Positions 8,362-16,545 of a DNA stretch of 39,426 bases are shown in pieces. The translations under genes were made by a program, and so were the position numbers. The notes beneath the pieces were generated by a model. It was not told where the DNA came from. It saw only the letters and a program-made list of their open reading frames with translations, and searched no databases. Location of the stretch: the NCBI GenBank assembly GCA_005808865.1, contig SYKU01000121.1, positions 1 through 39,426 on the forward strand. The letters are read 5' to 3'. The first letter of the stretch is position 1, and each line of letters begins with the position of its first letter. Origin of the DNA: Acidobacteriota bacterium. Its GTDB lineage: Bacteria; Acidobacteriota; Terriglobia; Bryobacterales; Bryobacteraceae.

Positions 8362-9267
8362 ATGAAAGATTCTCACCTCACCGGCGCCACGCGCCGCGCA
8401 TTTCTCGGATCCGCTGCGTCGGCCGGAGCGCTCGTTGCAGCAGGACGGCGTAAATTCACCAAGCCCCTTGGCGCTCAACTGTACACGGTCCGTGAAGTGA
8501 TGCCAAAGCAACCTCGCGAGACACTAAAGGCGATCGCGGCGATGGGCTTCAGGGAGCTTGAAGTTGGCCGCGCGGACCTCTCCGCTCACGCCCCGTTGTT
8601 CAAGGAGTTCAAGCTCCGGCCCGTCAGCAGCCACTTCGAAACGGCCCTTGTAACAGGCGACTGGAGAGAGTGGGGACAAAACCGCCCGCCGAAGGAATAC
8701 AGCTGGGAGTCTGCCCTCGAAGAGGCACAGAAAGCCGGACTTGGATACGCCACCGTTCCCTACATACGGCCGAAGGAGCGCGGAGGCCTCGATTACTACC
8801 GCGGCTTTGCCGACAAAATGAACGCCGCGGGAGAACGGGCGCGCGCCGCCGGATTGAAGCTCTGCTACCACAACCACGCCTTCGAGTTCGCCGCCATTGA
8901 CGGCATCCGGCCCTTCGACCTCTTAATGGAGCGATTCGACAAGGCGAACGTCGGAATAGAGATGGATGTGTTCTGGATCAGCATGGCAGGCGAGGACCCA
9001 GCCGCCATGTTGCGGAAATACAGGGGCAGGGTTCCGCTCGTCCATCTCAAAGACAAGCTGAAGGGAGCGCCCGTTCGATTCGCCGAAGACGTGCCCTATG
9101 AGACTTTTCGCGAACTCGGCAATGGGGCGCTTGATTTCCCGGCCATTCTCTCCGCCGCCGAGGAGTGCGGCGTCGAGCACTATTTCGTGGAGCAGGACCG
9201 TTGCCCCGGAGATCCGCTGGCCAGCATGCGTATCAGCGCTGAGTACCTGAAGAACGTTCGTTTTTAG
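8362..9267 (+). CDS. Exported sugar phosphate isomerase/epimerase-like TIM-barrel protein
   Basis: A protein of 301 residues of the xylose-isomerase-like TIM barrel family (AP endonuclease family 2 fold). A Tat signal is present (ATRRAFLGSAASAGALVAAG), so it should act in the periplasm. The barrel begins at KPLGAQLYTVREVM. Metal and active-site motifs follow in the usual order: CYHNHAFEF, GIEMDVFW, PLVHLKD, ELGNGALDF and YFVEQDR. The family isomerises or epimerises sugars and polyols with a divalent metal; the real substrate is unknown. Length is normal. It stands alone between selC and a long non-coding gap, transcribed divergently from the tRNA. Confidence 0.85.
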   Translation: MKDSHLTGATRRAFLGSAASAGALVAAGRRKFTKPLGAQLYTVREVMPKQPRETLKAIAAMGFRELEVGRADLSAHAPLFKEFKLRPVSSHFETALVTGDWREWGQNRPPKEYSWESALEEAQKAGLGYATVPYIRPKERGGLDYYRGFADKMNAAGERARAAGLKLCYHNHAFEFAAIDGIRPFDLLMERFDKANVGIEMDVFWISMAGEDPAAMLRKYRGRVPLVHLKDKLKGAPVRFAEDVPYETFRELGNGALDFPAILSAAEECGVEHYFVEQDRCPGDPLASMRISAEYLKNVRF

Positions 9268-9455
9268 GGCAGCCGCCCGGCGGCCACCTAACGTCTGCTC
9301 ACTCGCCTCTTCGTCGCGGGTAGAGCGAACGCCCGGGAGATTACGCGCGGTCGACGCGCCAGGGCCGCTCGCGTTGTAGAATCCAACCGTTGTGTTGAGC
9401 CGAAAAATACGCGTCGCCTGGTTTGGCCGGGAAGCGCCCTTCTATCGAGGCACAG

Positions 9456-10460
9456 CTAACTCTTTGCCTTGTAGGTCTTCGTGTTCTTGTTGCGGCCATT
9501 GGTGACGGTAAACGTTCCGTCGGCCATGGCCGAGAGCTTGATCCACTTGCCTTCGCAGCTCTCGTCCACGTTCGCGATCATCGCGTCGGGAACGTTATTG
9601 TCTTTGCCTCCCGCAAGCGCATAATGGAGTTGCCAGATGTCCTCAAGTCCGGGAGATTGCTTGATCACCTGCCACGCCTCCGGCGTTCCGCCTTTCTTCG
9701 CGCCGTTGTTCATGATCGCGACGCGCGGTCCGAGTGCATGCACGATCGAGGCTGGCCCGGACATGTTCATGCCGTGATGGGTTGTGAGGTAGACATCGAC
9801 TTTCCCGATCGGGTTCGACGGACACACCAGATCGTTCTCCTTGTTCCAGGTCAGGTCGCCAAGATTGATCATGCGGAACTTGCCGAACGTGACAAGCGTG
9901 CCCAGGGACCGGGCGTTTTCCGTGGGGTCCACAGCGCGCGGTTGGAATCCCCCGCACATGGCATTCGCCGCCCCGCCGCCCGCAAGCGGTGATGAAATCT
10001 TTTCCCCGTTCGAGGTCAGGACCGTCACATCGATGCCTTTTACGGGCACCTTATCGCCGGGCTTGACCACGATGTGTTTACCCTTGTCGCGAGCCCTCGT
10101 GTAGGATGCGAACAGGTCGTCGGCAGCTTTTCCGCTCTCGTTGTTCGCGCCGTGATCGACGAAATTGACGATCGGCAGCCTGGCTGCCAGTTGCGAGACG
10201 CCGCCGATGTGATCGGTGTGGTAGTGGGTGGCCACGAAATAGTCGATCTGCTTCACTTTCGCCAGTTTCGCGGCGGCCGCGATGCGGTCGGCGTCGCGAT
10301 TGTTGTTCGCAGGCCAACCGGCGTCGACGAGCATCGATTGGCCGGACGGGGAGACGATCAGCGTGGCTTGGCCGCCCTCGACATCGATGAAGTAAATATC
10401 GAGGTTCTTGGCCGCGGACAGCGAAAGAGCGAATAGGAGGAAGGTCAAAATAGTGCGCAT
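9456..10460 (-). CDS. Secreted metallo-beta-lactamase-fold hydrolase (ComEC/Rec2-like)
   Basis: A protein of 334 residues including an N-terminal signal peptide (MRTILTFLLFALSLSAAK). I chose ATG 10460 because the signal starts there; the longer frame only adds 13 residues. The MBL metal site is clear: THYHTDHIGG is the HxHxDH motif, followed by further ligands around LGDLTW and TTHHGMN. The fold opens NLDIYFIDVEGGQATLIV, as in soluble relatives of the ComEC C-terminal domain, which hydrolyse phosphodiester or related bonds using two metal ions. The substrate cannot be told. It lies about 250 bases downstream of the symporter gene and may be transcribed separately. Confidence 0.85.
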   Translation of the reverse strand: MRTILTFLLFALSLSAAKNLDIYFIDVEGGQATLIVSPSGQSMLVDAGWPANNNRDADRIAAAAKLAKVKQIDYFVATHYHTDHIGGVSQLAARLPIVNFVDHGANNESGKAADDLFASYTRARDKGKHIVVKPGDKVPVKGIDVTVLTSNGEKISSPLAGGGAANAMCGGFQPRAVDPTENARSLGTLVTFGKFRMINLGDLTWNKENDLVCPSNPIGKVDVYLTTHHGMNMSGPASIVHALGPRVAIMNNGAKKGGTPEAWQVIKQSPGLEDIWQLHYALAGGKDNNVPDAMIANVDESCEGKWIKLSAMADGTFTVTNGRNKNTKTYKAKS

Positions 10461-10710
10461 GGCCCAAATCGTACCATAAGAATTGGTGGAGCGGAGCACG
10501 GTTGCCGGCAGAAAGCGGCAAAAAGGGAAACAAGCTCGAAGGATGCCCGTGGCGGCATCGGCCGTTACCGGCCGCCCGCCTTCACGAACCCGGTTTCACG
10601 TGACGCGCCCGGTGACACGATTCAGGTGGGATGTCTCGCGATGCGGCCGACTTGGAGCGGCGTGGCCCGGGAACTCAAAACCGCCCTCGCTCAGCCGCGG
10701 CAGATTTCGG

Positions 10711-12321
10711 TCAGACCATCTTCCGCCCGTTGACCGGCTTCCCGGTCATCGCGGACACCAGCAGCATCAATAGCGCCGAGATCAGCGTCATGGGTACGAC
10801 CGGCATGAATCCCGCCACGGCCGTACCAGCCGGAGTCCGCGTCAGGATATCGACGCCTGCCACGGACCACGCAACAATTCCAGGTCCTGGCGGCGGCGCG
10901 GGAATGGAAGTTTGAAAGACAGCTACTCCGGCGACCGCGGAGGCCACCCACAGCGTGGAGGCGAGGGCGCCCCACTTCGTACTCCCTTTCCAGAACAGGG
11001 CCGCAAGCGGCAATACGGCAAGTGCCGCGTATCCTGAAAACGCGAACTGGATGGCGAGATCGAAAATCGTCTGCGGCGCCTTGAGCGCAACGGCGTACGC
11101 GAACACCGTCACGGCGATCACGAACGCACGCCCGGTGTGTACCTGCGCCGCTTCGCCGAAGCGCTCCTTCGCGCCGTAGTAGGCGAATACGTCTTCGGTG
11201 AAAATTGTCGAAAGCGCGAGAATCTGCGAATCGCTGGCCATGACGGCCGCCATGATGCCCGCGCCAAGGAGACCGGCAAGCCACAACGGCGCATAGCGCC
11301 CAAGCAAAAGGAGCATAACGTCGTCAGCCGCCATCTTTTCCTTCAATTCGTCGCGCTCGCCGGGTGAGAGGCGCGCGCCCTCCGCGGCGAGCGTGCGCCG
11401 TGCCTGGATTTTCTCCTGGATGCGCGGCACATCCGTCGCGCGGTTTGACATGACGCCGAGGAAAACGCACGGCATCCAGATCGCAAGAATGCAGATCGGG
11501 TACAGAATCACCGTCTTCTTGAAATGGCTCATCTTCGCGGCGGTCAGGCAGAAGATGCTGATGTGGGGAAAAGCGATGGCGGAGAGCGGGATAAACGTGT
11601 AGCTCAGGAAAAACAGTGGCGGTACGCGTTCCCGCGTGAGAAGCGCCGCGGTGGGCGGAGAGGCAAGCAGCGCCTCCACGGAGGAGCGAAAGCCGCCCAT
11701 GCCGGAACCGATCACTAGAATCGCGGCCGCGCCGAAGCCCAGGAACAGCAGCGTCTGGAAAGTGTTCACCCACGCGGTGCCGCGCATTCCCCCGAAAAAC
11801 ACGTAGCTCATGACAACGATGGCGACGAGCGCTCCGCCGAACCAGTATGGAATCACTCCGCCGCTGATCGCGCTGAGCGTCGCGCCGCCGCCCATAACGC
11901 CGATGATGATATAAGGCACGAGCAGCGCGGCCTGGACCGCGAAGATCACAGTACCGATATGGCCGCATTCCCAGCGGGCTCGAAAAAATTGCACGGGCGT
12001 GATAAACCCATGTCTCTTTCCCAGTGCCCAGAGCTTCGTTCCAGCGAAAAAGAACAACACGGGCACCACCAGGGCGGAGGAAGACGCCATCAATCCGAAC
12101 GTCACGATGCCGTTGTGAAAAGCGTGTCCGGAGGAGCCGAGAATGGCGAACGCCGTCATGTGCGTTCCGAGCATGGAGAGGAGGAAGACGAACGGCCCGA
12201 GGGAGCGGCCCGCCAGAAAGTAGTCCTCGGCCCTCCCCGTCCCGCGTGCTTTTCGGAACGCGAAGATTCCAATGTAGAGGACGATACCCAGATACAGGAA
12301 AACGACAGCCGCGGAAATCAA
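10711..12321 (-). CDS. Sodium:solute symporter (SSS family)
   Basis: An inner-membrane transporter of 536 residues with about 13 hydrophobic segments, opening [20 protein letters not shown] and containing the SSS landmark [13 protein letters not shown]. The family moves small organic solutes such as monocarboxylates, sugars or pantothenate with sodium. A charged loop of about 50 residues follows MSNRATDVP (around residues 310-350). The start is a TTG that overlaps the stop of the DUF3311 gene (TTGA), so the two are translationally coupled. DUF3311 plus SSS is a recurrent pair. The substrate is not evident from sequence or neighbours. Confidence 0.88.
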   Translation of the reverse strand: MISAAVVFLYLGIVLYIGIFAFRKARGTGRAEDYFLAGRSLGPFVFLLSMLGTHMTAFAILGSSGHAFHNGIVTFGLMASSSALVVPVLFFFAGTKLWALGKRHGFITPVQFFRARWECGHIGTVIFAVQAALLVPYIIIGVMGGGATLSAISGGVIPYWFGGALVAIVVMSYVFFGGMRGTAWVNTFQTLLFLGFGAAAILVIGSGMGGFRSSVEALLASPPTAALLTRERVPPLFFLSYTFIPLSAIAFPHISIFCLTAAKMSHFKKTVILYPICILAIWMPCVFLGVMSNRATDVPRIQEKIQARRTLAAEGARLSPGERDELKEKMAADDVMLLLLGRYAPLWLAGLLGAGIMAAVMASDSQILALSTIFTEDVFAYYGAKERFGEAAQVHTGRAFVIAVTVFAYAVALKAPQTIFDLAIQFAFSGYAALAVLPLAALFWKGSTKWGALASTLWVASAVAGVAVFQTSIPAPPPGPGIVAWSVAGVDILTRTPAGTAVAGFMPVVPMTLISALLMLLVSAMTGKPVNGRKMV

Positions 12322-12590
12322 GAAGCCCTGTACTCCTTACCGGATTCAGGGTTCCCGGGTTCGCCGGGAGCCGATCCCACTCGGTCTTCAAGGTGCGATG
12401 GCCATGCGGCGCGTACGAGAAACCACATCAGGAGACACGCGGCCACGGCGAAACACGCGTGATACCAAAGGCCCGGCGGAAGAAATCCAAATGCGAGGGG
12501 TCTCGCCGCGGACCAGAACCAAAAGTCCTGGTGCAGGGTATAGAGAGCGGCAAGAAGGAATGCAAACAACCAGGACTTGGGTCGGCTCAT
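12318..12590 (-). CDS. DUF3311 small membrane protein, symporter partner
   Basis: A protein of 90 residues with two hydrophobic segments ([13 protein letters not shown] and [18 protein letters not shown]) separated by the HQDFWFW...GFLPPGL motif that marks DUF3311. I chose ATG 12590 (MSRPKSW); the longer frame crosses into the divergent carbonic anhydrase gene. Its last base pairs overlap the TTG start of the symporter. The family usually precedes SSS transporters and may help in their assembly, but no function is proven. A C-terminal tail of about 25 polar residues follows the second segment. Confidence 0.8.
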   Translation of the reverse strand: MSRPKSWLFAFLLAALYTLHQDFWFWSAARPLAFGFLPPGLWYHACFAVAACLLMWFLVRAAWPSHLEDRVGSAPGEPGNPESGKEYRAS

Positions 12591-12653
12591 CGGCGGCGCA
12601 GCTTTAAATATGCCACACCTAAAGTTCTCCCGCGCGATTCCGATAGTAGGACC

Positions 12654-13547
12654 ATGACACTCCAAACTCGACTTGGCCTTGCCATTCTCTCGGCGGGCCT
12701 TCTGAGCGCCGCTTCACCGGCCCGTGTGGAATCCTCCGGGGAAGCGGAGCCGTTGAATAAACTCATGGACGGCAACAAACGGTACGCGGCGGTCAAGTAC
12801 ATCCATCCCCACCAGACGAAATACAGGCGGGACCTGATGGCGAAGGGTGAGCGCCCGTTCGCGATTGTGCTGAGCTGCTCGGAATCCCGAGTGCCGCCGG
12901 AGGTGATTTTCGATCGGGGCCTGGGCGATTTGTTCGTCGTCCGCGTCGCTGGAAACATCGCGGACGACGCGGTCATCGGCAGCATCGAGTACGCGGCGGA
13001 ACACCTTCACGTGCCGTTGCTGATGGTACTTGGGCACGAGCGCTGCGGCGCGGTGAGTGCGACGGTCAAAGGAGGTAAGATTCCCGGGCATATTTCCAGC
13101 CTGACGAAGGCCATCGGTCCTGCCGTTGAAATGGTGAAAGGCAAGTCAGGGGATCCGTTGGACAATTCAGTTCGCGCAAATGTGGAAATGGTCGTCGAGC
13201 AGCTAAGGACCTCCAAGCCTATCCTTGCCGGGTTGATTCAGGAAGGCAGGCTCAAGGTTGCGGGCGCGCGGTACGACCTGGACACGGGTGTGGTCGAACT
13301 ATTAACAGGAGCGAAACCCAAATCCGCGGCAGGCGTTCCGGCGCAGGCTTCCCACAAAGTGATGGCCCATCCAGTGTCTGCCCCGGATGATGAAGATAAG
13401 CCGCAGGGCGCCGCCTCCGCAGGTCCCAAGAGAATCGAGACGGCCCAGCCTTCCCGCAAAGTGACTGCGCAGCCAGTGCTTACTTTACCGGATGATCACG
13501 ACGAGCCGAAGGCTGCCACCCCCGCAAGTCCGAAGGCCAAGCATTAA
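12654..13547 (+). CDS. Exported beta-carbonic anhydrase with repeated C-terminal tail
   Basis: A protein of 297 residues. A signal peptide (LGLAILSAGLLSAASPA) is followed by a beta-class carbonic anhydrase domain (about 30-225) that interconverts CO2 and bicarbonate using zinc bound by C75, H128 and C131. The motifs are SCSESRVPPE and GHERCGAV. The usual CSDSR is CSESR here, so Glu77 stands where the Asp of the catalytic Asp-Arg pair (Arg79) is expected. A tail of about 70 residues follows, made of two imperfect copies of a Pro/Ala/Asp-rich unit. ATG 12654 is preceded by TAGGA and begins the signal peptide; the far longer frame upstream is an antisense artefact. Its last codons overlap the convergent Gfo/Idh gene. 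Confidence 0.88.
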   Translation: MTLQTRLGLAILSAGLLSAASPARVESSGEAEPLNKLMDGNKRYAAVKYIHPHQTKYRRDLMAKGERPFAIVLSCSESRVPPEVIFDRGLGDLFVVRVAGNIADDAVIGSIEYAAEHLHVPLLMVLGHERCGAVSATVKGGKIPGHISSLTKAIGPAVEMVKGKSGDPLDNSVRANVEMVVEQLRTSKPILAGLIQEGRLKVAGARYDLDTGVVELLTGAKPKSAAGVPAQASHKVMAHPVSAPDDEDKPQGAASAGPKRIETAQPSRKVTAQPVLTLPDDHDEPKAATPASPKAKH

Positions 13548-14638
13548 GCACGAGGCGTGAAATCCGCGGCCGTAACGGCGCGGTTCTCGATGATCGCGAT
13601 GTCGATCGCATAGGCCAATTTGGAAGCTTCGATGGCGAACTGGGCGTTTAAGGGCGACGGTGTGCGGTCACGCACGCTCCGGAAAAATTCCCGGTACATC
13701 TGCGATTCTGCCGATTCGGCCGCCCGGAACTCTTCCGTCTCCGGCTTTGCACCGGTGGAGCGTATAACGAGCCGGTTGTCGTGTAGTTCAAGTGCGCCTT
13801 TCTCGCCGAGAATGTTGCAGTTGTGCCAAGCACCAGGAGCAAATCCGCAGAAGGAGTACTCTAGCCGGGCGCCGTTTGAGAAATCGGCTATCGCGGTGGA
13901 AAGGTCTCGTGTCTCCCGGCCCTTGAAGTGCACGGTTCCCCCACTCGCGCTCAGCTTGACCAAGCTCGAATTCAACAAGGATTGCACGAAGCCGAACGAA
14001 TGGATGGAGAGCTCCAGTTCACTCGATCCGGCCGTTTTTCTGAGGTAACGCCAGTTGGTTTCGGCGCCTGTCACCGGGTCGGAGAATTTCCAGGAGTTGG
14101 GGTTCCAGTCGCCGCGGAACTCGTTGTAGGAAATGAAGTGGATCGCGCCGATCCGCCCCTCTTCCACGAGTTGGCGGATGCGTGCGTCCGCAGGAAAGTA
14201 TCGCCGCTGCATGCCCACGGCAAGAACGCGGCCGAGTCGCGAGGCTTCGGCGGCTACCTCCCTCGCGGCATCGTAAGTGAGGGCCAGTGGCTTTTCGACG
14301 AGAACATCCTTGCCCGCCTTTAGCGCGGCCAGAGCCATTTCCCGATGGAGAAAATTGGGAGAAACGATAACGACCGCGTCCACATTGCGATCGGCTAGAA
14401 GTTCACGGTAATCGGTGTAGGTGGCAGCGCTTTCCGGGAGCGCGGCATTGACGCGGGCGGCGCGCGAGGAATCGAGATCGCACAGCGCTGTGATCGGAGC
14501 ATCCGCCCGGTGAAGCTTGAGTCCGTCCAGGTGATTACGCGACCGGTTGCCAAGGCCGATGATTCCGATTCGGATCGGACGCAATTCCTGCGCGGCAAGC
14601 GGAGCCAGGCTGGCCGCCAAAAGGGTCCTACGGGTCAC
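13544..14638 (-). CDS. Tat-exported Gfo/Idh/MocA family oxidoreductase
   Basis: A protein of 364 residues with a short Tat-type signal (TRRTLLAASLAPLAAQ). A Rossmann domain opens IRIGIIGLGNRSRNH (NAD(P)-binding glycines) and carries the family's EKPLAL motif. The second domain is a beta sheet with a SIHSFGFVQS helix that supplies the catalytic histidine region. Members oxidise, reduce or rearrange sugars with a tightly bound nicotinamide cofactor. The start is a GTG overlapping the stop of the nuclease gene (GTGA). Its own stop overlaps that of the convergent carbonic anhydrase gene. It is the last gene of a three-gene operon. Confidence 0.88.
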   Translation of the reverse strand: MTRRTLLAASLAPLAAQELRPIRIGIIGLGNRSRNHLDGLKLHRADAPITALCDLDSSRAARVNAALPESAATYTDYRELLADRNVDAVVIVSPNFLHREMALAALKAGKDVLVEKPLALTYDAAREVAAEASRLGRVLAVGMQRRYFPADARIRQLVEEGRIGAIHFISYNEFRGDWNPNSWKFSDPVTGAETNWRYLRKTAGSSELELSIHSFGFVQSLLNSSLVKLSASGGTVHFKGRETRDLSTAIADFSNGARLEYSFCGFAPGAWHNCNILGEKGALELHDNRLVIRSTGAKPETEEFRAAESAESQMYREFFRSVRDRTPSPLNAQFAIEASKLAYAIDIAIIENRAVTAADFTPRA

Positions 14639-15561
14639 TGCGCCACCAGTTTCCCCAAAACCGCCGCCAACCGGTAGCCGGCGTATGCCGCGCGCTTCCC
14701 GGAGATCTTGTTCGCCTCCCGGAAATATTTCTCAGTGACTGTCGGCAGACCGCCTGGACCCTTCACGGCCCCTGCCAACTTTGGATAGACGAATCGCCGT
14801 CCAATCGTTGCGCTTTCGTTGAACCACGTTTCGACGTCCGCGAGCACCGCTGCGGAAGGCCTCGGATGCTGTTTCAGAAGACGGTCGCCGAGCGCCGAAA
14901 CCGCAGCCGTCGCGTCGTCCTGCCCCAAAGCGGCGTCCCAGAAGGAGTGCAGGTTATCGAGCGGGCGCTTCATCACATTATTGCTAAAAGGCTCGATCTT
15001 GAATAGATTCCCGCCCAAGTCCCCGCGAGGCGAGGCGGCGGTAATGTGTGCCACGGCATGGAGCGGCATATGCAGATCGCCAATCAGGTGCGTAAGCCAG
15101 CTCAGGCGATAGGCGCGAAAACGCGAATCGGCCATCTCCTTTTGAAGGGTGACGATCCGTTCGAGGACGGTTTGGCCGTCGCGGAAAGCAGTGCCCGGTC
15201 CAACTTTGAGGCCGTTGAGTCCTTCGCCAACCAATGGCTGGTTCACGTAGTGCCACCTTGCGTGAACGGCGGCATCGGGTAAGCGCGGATCGTAGGGGGC
15301 GAGCTTCTTTACGCCGGGGCGGCTCTCGTCGTAGAAGCGCTTGTCGCCTCTGATTTCATCGGGCCACACGGAAGCTTTCAGGAGCGTCTCGACACCGTCG
15401 AAGCCAGCGAACTCGGGATGGTCCTTCAGCAGCGCGGCGACCTTGCGCTGCTCGGCGGCGGTGAGGCTTTGGAAAGCGATGTAGGCAATGGTGCGGTGCC
15501 CGGCGGCGTTCCACCCGGCTGCGGAGTGCGCGGCCAGTAGCAGAATAGCGGTGAGTTTCAT
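14635..15561 (-). CDS. Secreted S1/P1 nuclease
   Basis: A protein of 308 residues of the trinuclear-zinc S1/P1 nuclease family, which degrades single-stranded nucleic acids to 5'-mononucleotides and can remove 3'-phosphates. The signal peptide MKLTAILLLAAHSAAG should be cut before Trp17, since in this family the mature N-terminal Trp binds zinc. All other ligand motifs are present in order: SVWPDEIR, ARWHYVN, HLIGDLHMPLHA and NLHSFWD, with RGDLGGN between the last two. It is translationally coupled on both sides: ATGA with the TIM-barrel gene upstream and GTGA with the Gfo/Idh gene downstream. A nuclease between two sugar-type enzymes is unusual and may point to salvage of extracellular nucleic acid. 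Confidence 0.92.
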   Translation of the reverse strand: MKLTAILLLAAHSAAGWNAAGHRTIAYIAFQSLTAAEQRKVAALLKDHPEFAGFDGVETLLKASVWPDEIRGDKRFYDESRPGVKKLAPYDPRLPDAAVHARWHYVNQPLVGEGLNGLKVGPGTAFRDGQTVLERIVTLQKEMADSRFRAYRLSWLTHLIGDLHMPLHAVAHITAASPRGDLGGNLFKIEPFSNNVMKRPLDNLHSFWDAALGQDDATAAVSALGDRLLKQHPRPSAAVLADVETWFNESATIGRRFVYPKLAGAVKGPGGLPTVTEKYFREANKISGKRAAYAGYRLAAVLGKLVAQ

Positions 15562-16361
15562 TGGTTCCCCATGGTTTTTCGAATGTGCGCCAGCGACATT
15601 TCGGCCAGTTTGCGGCTGGGAATATCGGCGCGGCGATTTACCTCAACAATCAGCCAACCGGCCCAGCTCGCCTCGCGAATCGCGCGGGCGAGGCCGGCGA
15701 AATCGAATTCACCCGCCCCCATCAGCACCTCCGCGCCGGCGCTGGTATCGCGAAGGTGGAACCCGGCGATGCGCTTTGAATGTTCGCGGACAATTTGCAG
15801 GACGCTGTATTCCGGCGGGAACGGGTTTCCCACATCGAGCATCAGAGTGACAGCGGCTGGGTCGGTTCCCGCGAGCATTTCGCGAAGCTGAAATCCGCCG
15901 TTTTCAAGTTCGACGCCGTGGTTGTGCATGGAAAGTTGAACTCCGAGTCCACGGCAGAGTACTCCGGCCTGGTTGAGGTCATCGCAATATTTCGCAATCG
16001 CTGCCGGGCCTTTCAGTTTCCCTCCGCTGACAACGGCTTGCGAGCCGCCGAGCGCCCTGACCACGGGCGCCATGCGGCAGGCATCCGCCGGCGACGATAC
16101 ATGCAAGCCGATGAGGTGTATGCGGCGCTCATCAAACTCCGCGCGCAGTGGAGCGGGGTTTTTGAAGGAGTGCTCGACGCTACGGAAGTTGGTCTCAAAA
16201 CCCCTATAGCCAAGCGCCGCCAGGTCGTCAAGGGCGTTGAGAAGCATTTCGCGCCGGGGCAGGGGAGACCCGTATACCCGCGTCTGACAGCCGAGACGAA
16301 TACCGGACGCGCCCGGCTGAGCCATGGCGGCCATGCTTGAAATGAACTCACGGCGGTTCAT
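15558..16361 (-). CDS. Exported TIM-barrel sugar isomerase/epimerase-like protein
   Basis: A protein of 267 residues of the xylose-isomerase-like TIM barrel family. The N-terminus MNRREFISSMAAMAQPG is a short Tat-like signal. I chose ATG 16361 because GAGGTG sits six bases before it; a GTG three codons upstream is possible. Metal-site motifs are LSMHNHGVELE, LMLDVGNPF, IAGFHLRDT, GAGEFDFAG and LIVEVNR. The substrate is unknown; the second copy of this fold in the window (8362) is only distantly alike. It is the first gene of the operon with the S1/P1 nuclease and Gfo/Idh protein, overlapping the nuclease start by ATGA. Confidence 0.85.
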   Translation of the reverse strand: MNRREFISSMAAMAQPGASGIRLGCQTRVYGSPLPRREMLLNALDDLAALGYRGFETNFRSVEHSFKNPAPLRAEFDERRIHLIGLHVSSPADACRMAPVVRALGGSQAVVSGGKLKGPAAIAKYCDDLNQAGVLCRGLGVQLSMHNHGVELENGGFQLREMLAGTDPAAVTLMLDVGNPFPPEYSVLQIVREHSKRIAGFHLRDTSAGAEVLMGAGEFDFAGLARAIREASWAGWLIVEVNRRADIPSRKLAEMSLAHIRKTMGNQ

Positions 16362-16545
16362 TCGCAACACCTCAGGACGTTGGACAGACGGATCTGTCCT
16401 TGCCGCCTGCCTTCGGCCGCGAACAGGGCGATCGAAAGATCCGCTAACGCTCCCAAAAGCGCTGAGGAATTGGAGGACAGCAAAAACCGATTTGTCCGCG
16501 TCACTTCACTCAGCGCGCCACGGGCGCCTGTGGCCCGCCACATTC

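Noticed and set aside
11324-12391. Minus-strand frame of 355 codons in the symporter region.
   Set aside because: It is out of frame with the clear membrane protein and is rich in Arg, as expected for a shadow.
12024-12653. In-frame N-terminal extension of the carbonic anhydrase.
   Set aside because: It runs antisense through the symporter and DUF3311 genes; the signal peptide begins at 12654.
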